Below are positions 57,794 to 64,000 of a stretch of DNA of 64,000 nt, piece after piece. Every line of letters starts with the position of its first letter. Position 1 is the first letter of the stretch. This DNA is from Verticillium longisporum (lineage: Eukaryota; Ascomycota; Sordariomycetes; Glomerellales; Plectosphaerellaceae). The DNA lies in assembly GCA_019188255.1 (NCBI GenBank), contig JAETXT010000013.1, forward strand, positions 682,001 through 746,000, written 5' to 3'. Below the pieces are notes generated by a model. That model worked only from the letters and a program-made list of their open reading frames with translations, did no database searches and was not told the origin of the DNA. The translations under genes were made by a program, and so were the position numbers.

Positions 57794-58518
57794 GTTGAAT
57801 GTGTTTGGCGAGTGAGGCGAGTGGTGACAGCAGCGAGGATAAGTATGTGAAGAGATGTAGTGACCTGGCTGACAGGTGTTCGTCGAAGAAGTTTTGTGAC
57901 AAGTGTGACGATGAAAATTAGTGAGATCTGCACCTGTCCAGGACAAATAAATGCAGGCCAACGAAGTAACGGTGACGATGACTACAACGACGTCAGGTAC
58001 ATGTACCACCTCGAAGCAGCTGCAGATCCACAAGGTTCCAAGGTCCTGCCAGCGCCCTTTTCCTCCTCCAGTGGATGACTCAAATCACGTCCGGACCGGA
58101 GCTCCACTTGGCTCGTACTCTGGGTCCGAAAAGGAAAGGCCGACTTGCCGGTGATCGGTATCCTTTCGCTCGGTGTCGCAGCAGCATTCGCCGTCCGAGC
58201 CCTGTGGCTGCCGTGGAGGCGCCGCCAGTCAGAGTGCGTGGCGGCTTTGCTGTTCATCATTGGCCAACGCCCAGACTGCCTGCCTCGGATTGCACTTGCC
58301 CATCTTGATCGTGAAGACGACCTCACAGATGCCAAGGTGTCTCGACAACCTCACAAATGCCAAGGTGTCTCGACAACATGTCCATGTGCTGTTGCCTTTG
58401 GATCTTGCAATGAATGACAGTTGAATTTCACAAGCCAGCAAAAACAAACCCCAGGAGAAACACGCCCACCCAAACTTCCCATCCCAATGCAGCGTACCAC
58501 AAACAGCCACCCCTGTCT
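57794..58518. other. Intergenic, histidine phosphatase promoter side
   Basis: 725 bases between two minus-strand genes. A perfect 12-base palindrome GGTACATGTACC lies at 57996-58007, about 200 bases upstream of the phosphatase start. A direct repeat of about 20 bases (CCAAGGTGTCTCGACAAC) occurs near 58333-58350 and 58361-58378. No gene is seen. Confidence 0.55.
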
Positions 58519-59397
58519 CTAGAAATCCCTCCAGAAATTCACTTCCTCTTCAAGTTGCTCCGGATCGAAATCTTTCTCGTCTCCCATCAACAGTGCCAAC
58601 TCGCATTCATCCTCCCAGTTTCCCTCCTTTCCTCCTGCCTCTGCCGGTCTGGCACCTTTCTCTCGCTCGTCATGGGTACCCACGTCCGCCTCTGAAAGGC
58701 TCGCAAGCGTAGGCTGGGGGTCTCCCTGAAAGCCATAACCAAAGTTATCGTATGCCATCTCCAGATGAAACTCGGCAGCGGCTGTTTGGGCCATGGTACT
58801 CCAGCCCGCGAGGCCAATCCGTGCCGATTTGACACGGATCCTCTTGGCAGCCCGCGCCGCGCCGTCGCAACTACCATCAGTGTTGTCATGGTACCGATCC
58901 AAGTTCCTGCGTTTGAAGCAGGCGAAGCCGTTGGCCCAAGGTGAAGGACATTCGTCATGAGGTGCGAGAATAACAGGACCAGCTCGTGCTGACGCGAATC
59001 CAGCAGCAATGACATGCGCATGTCGGCGGCACTCAGATATATACCGAACAGAAGGAGCCCTCGTAGTCGCGTTGGTACCAAAGACCCGCACCACGGCATC
59101 GTAATCCACGCCGGCTTCGCAGCCACCCCGGCGCCACTTCTGGCGTCTCTTGTACAGGCCGATATACGCCCGGGCTGTGGCGAGTTCCTCCAAGGCATCG
59201 TCGGCGGCGGCGGCCCCGCGTTCGAGGAATGCTTGGACCGTCAGCACGCAATACGCGTAGACGGTGGATGACATGGGCGCTTTGGGGTTGGTCGTCACGG
59301 CGGCGAAAAGGTTTTCGATCTCGCAGTTCCACAGGGAGCGTACGGGGTTGGAGAGAAAGCCCTGGGCAAAGCCGGCCGGGGTTGGGATCGGCGCCAT
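58519..59397 (-). CDS. Unrecognised protein, intronless, 292 aa
   Basis: A clean ATG-to-stop frame with strong G/C third-position bias. I do not recognise a family. Residues 1-150 are Ala-rich and probably helical (LFAAVTTNPKAPMSSTVYAY, GAAAADDALEELATARAYIG). A basic motif YKRRQKWRRGG follows. The middle has scattered Cys and His (ISECRRHAHV, APHDECPSP) and a basic AAKRIRVKSARIGL. The C-terminus is acidic (EEEVNFWRDF). No signal peptide or membrane segment is evident. The early part resembles the repetitive-helix region of fungal cyclin-like proteins only loosely, and that is not a claim. It lies between the histidine phosphatase and VPS27, all on the minus strand, each with its own intergenic space. 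Confidence 0.7.
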   Translation of the reverse strand: MAPIPTPAGFAQGFLSNPVRSLWNCEIENLFAAVTTNPKAPMSSTVYAYCVLTVQAFLERGAAAADDALEELATARAYIGLYKRRQKWRRGGCEAGVDYDAVVRVFGTNATTRAPSVRYISECRRHAHVIAAGFASARAGPVILAPHDECPSPWANGFACFKRRNLDRYHDNTDGSCDGAARAAKRIRVKSARIGLAGWSTMAQTAAAEFHLEMAYDNFGYGFQGDPQPTLASLSEADVGTHDEREKGARPAEAGGKEGNWEDECELALLMGDEKDFDPEQLEEEVNFWRDF

Positions 59398-60137
59398 GTT
59401 GAAGAGATGTGTGATGCGGCGCTGTGTAGGTGCAGACCGAGGAACGCTTTCAGGACGCAGATTTGTGGCTTGAAAATGAATAGAGCTTGAGACGAGTGAT
59501 ATTCAACAATCACTTCTTATGTTCGTTGTAACAATGAGCTGTCGAGTCCCCAAGAGGTGAATGGTGAAGAATGAGGGCAGTAGCTGCGCAGCAACCCATT
59601 CAGGCCCGCGGCTCTGGTCGCGGTCCCTATAAGGCACGAAGTACACATAACTCCGATAAGAAATTCAAGGTTGGCGGGTGAAAGCTGACGCTGATGCCCC
59701 TCTGGGTCAACAAGACCCCTGATGGCTCAACTTTATACTGGGTTCTATGTACGAAGCCCGCCCGACTCGCAAGGAACGGCTGTGGACGTGGATGGCAGAA
59801 TCTCGCCGTTTAATAGGTCCTCTCATTGAGACAATGAGAAATCAAACAGCACATCAAGCAGACCGAACGCGATTTTGGTTGCAAGCCAATTGTCCCTCTT
59901 GCACTTCCCACAAACACTAGCAACACACCCACACCCAGCTGACTCACAATATCTACCAGTTCACAAACAACTTCATACAGATAATGCAATTATTTGAGTA
60001 GCCTGCACTACAGTTTTGATCCCAACTAACTAGCAGGACCTGCTCCTCCACAACACGAACATCACAGTATCTTCACGCCCGGTGCGCAATTCTCGCTCAG
60101 ATGCCCCTTCTCGGCGGCCCTTCTCCTTGCTGCTTCT
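59398..60137. other. Intergenic between unrecognised gene and VPS27
   Basis: 740 bases holding the promoter side of the 292-aa gene and the 3' flank of VPS27. Relatively AT-rich; no gene is seen. Confidence 0.55.
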
Positions 60138-62484
60138 TCACAGCTCAATCAGGCTTTCTTCCACAGCTGGCTGTTTTGGGGCAGCCTGTGAGGCCGGTGG
60201 CGCCGCCTCCTGCGGGTATCCAGGATATTGCTGCTGCTGCTGCTGATTGTTCCATGGTTGTTGCTGCTGCGAGGATTGCTGCGGTACTGAAGGCTGCCAG
60301 TAGTTCTGCTGCGAAGGTGGAGCTTGATGCTGATTAGGCTGGCCTGCAGGCGCGCTGCCCGGGGCAGGCGTCTGTTGCGGTCCAGGAGGTTGATGGTAGT
60401 GTTGTTGCTGTTGGAGGTTAGGATAGGGAGACGCATTAGGGTCAACGCTGGGCGGCGCTGATGGTGGGGCGCTGGGTTGTTGAGGATTATAGTAGTATGA
60501 TGCTGCCGCGGCATTGGGGTCGGCGGAAGGTGTCTCGGCGGGTTGGCCGTGACCTTGGTGTATATTCGTTTGCGTAGGTGGAGCTTCGGCTGGGTATCCT
60601 GATGGAGGGTACTGACCTTCAGGAGGCCCTGTCCCGCTCCTCCAACTATCGGTTCGCTGGACTCCCTGATGGGGATACTGTCCTGTAGGAGGACCCGAAG
60701 CAGCGCTCGTATGGTTGTAAGACGCATACTGTGGCTGTGGGGTTTGCTGGGGGTGTGGTGGGTACATCTGCGGCGCTTGTCCGTAGTCCTGTCGCGGCTC
60801 GCCAGTGTAGAAGTTCTCGGCCGCGCCCGGAACGCCGCCCTGGATAGATGGGTAAGAGGTTTGGCGGGGTGGCGGCATGTTGTAGCCTCCAATGGTGTGC
60901 TGGTGATATGCCTTGGAAAGGCGCTCCTCCAGCATCCTGTCGTAGTATCGCACCACGGTGGATAGCTTGGCGTGGAGGTCCAACAGTGTATCTGCATGCC
61001 TGATTAGTTTGTAAGTCTTACGACTTTGATCAGAGGTGAACTGACCGTGTTTGCTCATAGTCTCTCCATATGTCCGCGCAAGCTTCGGCCTTAAGGCACC
61101 GATGCTGTCATACAGCTCCTGGATCTGCGGCTCTCTCAAAATCGTGCCAGGCGGTTGCGTCTGAAGCCTGTCGACAAGCGTTGCGAACAGGTTGATGTTT
61201 TCGGCTTCCACCGGAGTCAACTCGTAATCGTTCTTCGGAAGTGCAAAAGTGGATGTCGCAGCAGACGGCGCTGTAAACGTTTGTTCCTTAAACGCGGCCG
61301 CATGTCGCTGCTTTTGTTCCTCCATATCAGCCAGCGATGCAGCTATGGCAGCTTTGAGGTCATCATCGTCATCCTCAGCCTGTCTGGCGGCGGCGGATTT
61401 GCCACCGGCGTTTGCGCCTGCCGGGGCGTTGACTTTCGGCTCAACGTATCCCTTGGAGTGGCCCTTGACCTCTTCCAGACTCATAGCCAACGCCTTCTTA
61501 AGATCCTCGTCGAAACCCTCGTCGGCTCGAGCGCTCCGTGGCTGCATGGCGGAGGTACTCCGTGTCTTGTGCGGATAAGTCGGCGTCCTGTCTTGCGACG
61601 CACCTGCCTGACTCCCGCGGCCACTCTTATCAGAAAGCTTCGCAAAGCAGCCATCGTCAACACGGACTGCTTGGAGGATGCCGAGGTGTGGAAGTGGTAT
61701 GGACTTGCTCGAGCATTGCTGGTCGAAGCAGTTTCCACAGTTTCGGCAGTGGTGTTTCCGGTTTGTGAAGGTGAAGGCAGTTCGGCATCGCATACAGACG
61801 TCGGAGTCTGACCATTCGGGGGGCTGCACCCTAGTTAGCAAGAGCCCCTTACACGATCATCGAAGAAAACCGGCTTACGGCGCTGCTATCAATCATGCTG
61901 CTGGAGACACTGGTCTTGGGAGGGAATTGGTGACCTTCGCGTTGCAGAGTTTTGTAGACTTCACCGATGTATCCCAGGTCATGCCGTCCTTCTGTAGCAG
62001 CTGCCCACGATTGCACAAGCTCAAGGATTTTGGCTTTGACCTCGGCGTTTACAGCCACCGCCCCCACAGCTTGGAGAAGTGACACCAGGTTGTCCATAAA
62101 CTCTCTGGAGGCGATTTCGGCAAGGAAGTGGGTGCCTCCATTCTTGACACAGGTATCAGTAAGCTGCTCAGTGTTGTTAGCCTGGCGATTCCGTCGGAGA
62201 ACCACGGATCAAACGTGCGTTGAGTGCGCTCAGCTGTGTATTCGGGTTGCGGTTGCCAATGCGCTTCTTCAAAGAGCGCATAGCCTCCTTAGGCTGAACA
62301 GTCTTGGATCTGATGACATCGGAGATCTCGAGATTCAGGGCAATGTCCTCGCTGCGGAAACAAGTGTTAGAATAACAGAGAAGGACGTGCATGTCAAGAG
62401 ATGAACATACAGGCTGCTGCTGGTGGCCTTTTCAATCTGCTCGTCTAGAGCCGTGTTGGCGGATGAGGACCACCAACCCATCAT
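60138..62484 (-). CDS. VPS27: VPS27, ESCRT-0 subunit, 5 exons, 707 aa
   Basis: Exons: 62411-62484, 62219-62351, 61879-62163, 61046-61823, 60138-60991, summing to 2124 nt (708 codons). Residues about 1-145 are a VHS domain ([40 protein letters not shown]). A FYVE finger follows at about 165-230 ([22 protein letters not shown]), which binds PI3P on endosomes. Next come two ubiquitin-interacting motifs ([26 protein letters not shown]), then a coiled GAT-like/Hse1-binding helix region ([14 protein letters not shown] to [18 protein letters not shown]). The long Pro/Gln-rich tail carries PSAP twice in [10 protein letters not shown] (ESCRT-I Vps23 binding) and a terminal LIEL clathrin-box-like motif. 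The 54-nt intron 60992-61045 is in frame and could be missed; its removal gives [13 protein letters not shown]. It sorts ubiquitinated cargo into multivesicular bodies. One intron appears to be GC-AG. Confidence 0.93.
62164..62218 (-). other. Non-canonical GC-AG intron in VPS27
   Basis: The exon ends ...LSALN and the intron begins GCACGTTTG, ending GAGCAG before [10 protein letters not shown]. No GT donor gives the required phase 0. A GTACGT donor changed by one base, or a sequence error, would also explain it. Confidence 0.6.
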
Positions 62485-63512
62485 GGTCGTCGGAGCAGCG
62501 TTGTCGTCTAGAGGCGGGGGTGATCAAGGGATGAAGCTGCAGATTGTGCGGCGTACGAGTAGGCGATCGAAGTGTTCCACGAACTGCAAGGCGATGGCGA
62601 TGGCGATGGCGTCGGGGGTGAATGAAGTTTGTTTGCCTAAGTTGGAAGATGCAGATGTCAAGCTCGGCGTTTGGAGTCTGCCTGATGCCCGCGATGCTCA
62701 AAGCCACAGCTTGACCCTGCTCCGTACCCCGTACCCCAGCTGACTAAGTTGCTCATTGGCTGGCGCCGCCAGCTTCCAGCCTCCGGTGGTGGTTGGCCCG
62801 AGGCGATGACGACGTGCTGCGGCAACCGCCCCTCTTGAGCTGCCCGTTGCCTGCCACCTAACCCAGGTCACTTGACGATCAGGCAGCATGATACAGTACC
62901 TGTTAAGCTAGCGGGGACCTCTCTGTGGCGCAGGCTGCGTCACCTTCTGGTGCTTCGACTTCCTTAATTCATGTGGTGTGCCCCGCTGGGCGCCTGGCTC
63001 CCCGCCTGTCTTCAGGCTTACTGGCAGGCTCTAGGCCCTGTCAATCAGTGCAGGGAGCAAGGCTCCAGGGCGCTGCTTCACCTTGAGGCACGAATATGTC
63101 ACCTTGGCACCTCTGTACTGTACTGTAGACGTACCACTCGCCCCTCCACTTCTCCATTGTGGGACCCCCTCCCCTAACCTTGCCCCCCCCTGTCGACCCA
63201 GATCGAAGGTGGCAGGCCTGCCACTGCCTCGGGCAGCTTTCCTTTGACAACACCATCACTTGTAGGCTGGCCAAGCCATCGCGAACAAAGGCGCAACCTC
63301 CCACGACTCTACCACGCCTTTGTTCCGAAGAATGCGTACGATTGCAGCGTGATCTTTTGCGACTTGAGCGCTTTGCATCTCAATTTAAACCCCGACTTGA
63401 CCGACATATCGAACCTGCGGCTGCGACTTGACCCCCCCCGATTTACGTCCTTTTTACGATCACGTCATGTTCTGGGCGCTCTGCATTTTGCTTGAAGATT
63501 TCCTCGGCTGAT
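62485..63512. promoter_or_regulatory. Shared divergent promoter region, VPS27 / ubiquitin protease
   Basis: 1028 bases between divergent start codons. No gene is seen. Contains C-rich tracts near 63180 and 63433. Head-to-head placement of two endosomal-sorting genes suggests possible co-regulation. Confidence 0.5.
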
Positions 63513-64000
63513 ATGAGTTTCGCTACCTCTTCGATCACCTCCGCCGCTCTGCAACCCTCCACCATGGGTAGCAACGGAGGAATGGGTGCTAACCACCGTG
63601 GGACGCCGTTGCCACACATCGATGACTTGACTTCGCGGCCAGTCGACATGGACATGCAGCTACCTCTGCGTAAGATTCTCGAAAGAACCGATGGCGGTCT
63701 CAGGTCCGCCGAGGCACTTCGCGATTTCGGTCGCCCTGCTGAAGCTCTCCGCGAGTCCGTCCAGGCCGGCACCATCACTGTTCGTCTGATACCAACACAT
63801 CCCGAATACGTCTCGGTCCAGGCTGGTCGCCCAGAGCTCAAGCGCATGTACAACAACCTTCTGAGCAAGATCAACGAGCAACACCCTACATTCGAGAAGA
63901 TCAAGGCTTCCATTATCGAGGATAACAAAAGGAGTGGTGTGCGGCCCCAGTCGCGCCCTGCGCAACCCGACAATCGAAAGGAGTGGGGAGGGCCAGGATC
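63513..64000 (+). CDS. Ubiquitin-specific protease, Doa4-like N-terminus (partial, runs off window)
   Basis: An open frame from ATG 63513 to the window edge with no stop (about 162 codons). After a Ser/Gly-rich leader come PHIDDLTSRPVDMD and LPLRKILERTDGG, then a helical region (EALRDFGRPAEALRESV, ELKRMYNNLLSKINEQH) and IIEDNKRSGVRP. This pattern is what I know from the N-terminus of fungal Doa4/Ubp-type deubiquitinases, where a helical domain precedes a rhodanese-like and a USP catalytic domain. Neither of those later domains is in the window, so the catalytic Cys/His cannot be checked. Yeast Doa4 recovers ubiquitin from cargo at the late endosome. The head-to-head position with VPS27 fits that role. 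Confidence 0.6.
   Translation, partial: MSFATSSITSAALQPSTMGSNGGMGANHRGTPLPHIDDLTSRPVDMDMQLPLRKILERTDGGLRSAEALRDFGRPAEALRESVQAGTITVRLIPTHPEYVSVQAGRPELKRMYNNLLSKINEQHPTFEKIKASIIEDNKRSGVRPQSRPAQPDNRKEWGGPG

Overview
The window reads as nuclear DNA of a filamentous ascomycete (Pezizomycotina, probably Sordariomycetes). The evidence is short spliceosomal introns (about 54-170 nt, GT..AG with YAG or AAG acceptors), G/C-ending codons, and typical filamentous-fungal proteins: a DUF3295/AreA-GATA-like protein, a Dal5-type transporter, BiP ending in HDEL, and VPS27 with FYVE and UIMs. No bacterial operons, CRISPR, rRNA, tRNA or intact transposon was seen. The species cannot be fixed from the sequence alone.

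Layout. 1-3.7 kb: one intact CHY zinc-finger gene. 3.7-17.6 kb: about 13.9 kb with no gene I can support, holding simple repeats, AT-rich islands and short palindromes. 17.6-19.4 kb: one isolated minus-strand gene (AreA GATA-like N-terminus plus DUF3295 C-terminus). 19.4-38.5 kb: a second gene-poor stretch of about 19 kb, with G-rich clusters and a long hairpin just upstream of the DUF3295 gene and one coding-like but stop-interrupted island near 31.8-32.4 kb. 38.5-64 kb: an ordinary gene-dense region with an unrecognised gene, an ACS-family MFS transporter, LSB5, KAR2/BiP, HBS1, CCT5, a histidine phosphatase, an unrecognised 292-aa gene, VPS27, and the 5' end of a Doa4-like ubiquitin protease running off the right edge.

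Function. The gene-dense part is rich in proteostasis and endosomal sorting: ER chaperone (BiP), cytosolic chaperonin (CCT5), ribosome rescue (HBS1), two VHS-domain trafficking proteins (LSB5, VPS27), and a deubiquitinase-like gene divergent from VPS27. The most interesting item is HBS1. One intron has two acceptors compatible in phase. The distal one joins the GTPase, and the proximal one ends 17 codons later, which would give a short SKI7-like isoform.

Caveat. Five single-base indels in C/G homopolymers break otherwise perfectly conserved genes (KAR2 twice, CCT5 twice, DUF3295 once). They look like sequence errors rather than biology. All exon boundaries were read by eye from splice consensus, conserved protein families and frame arithmetic.
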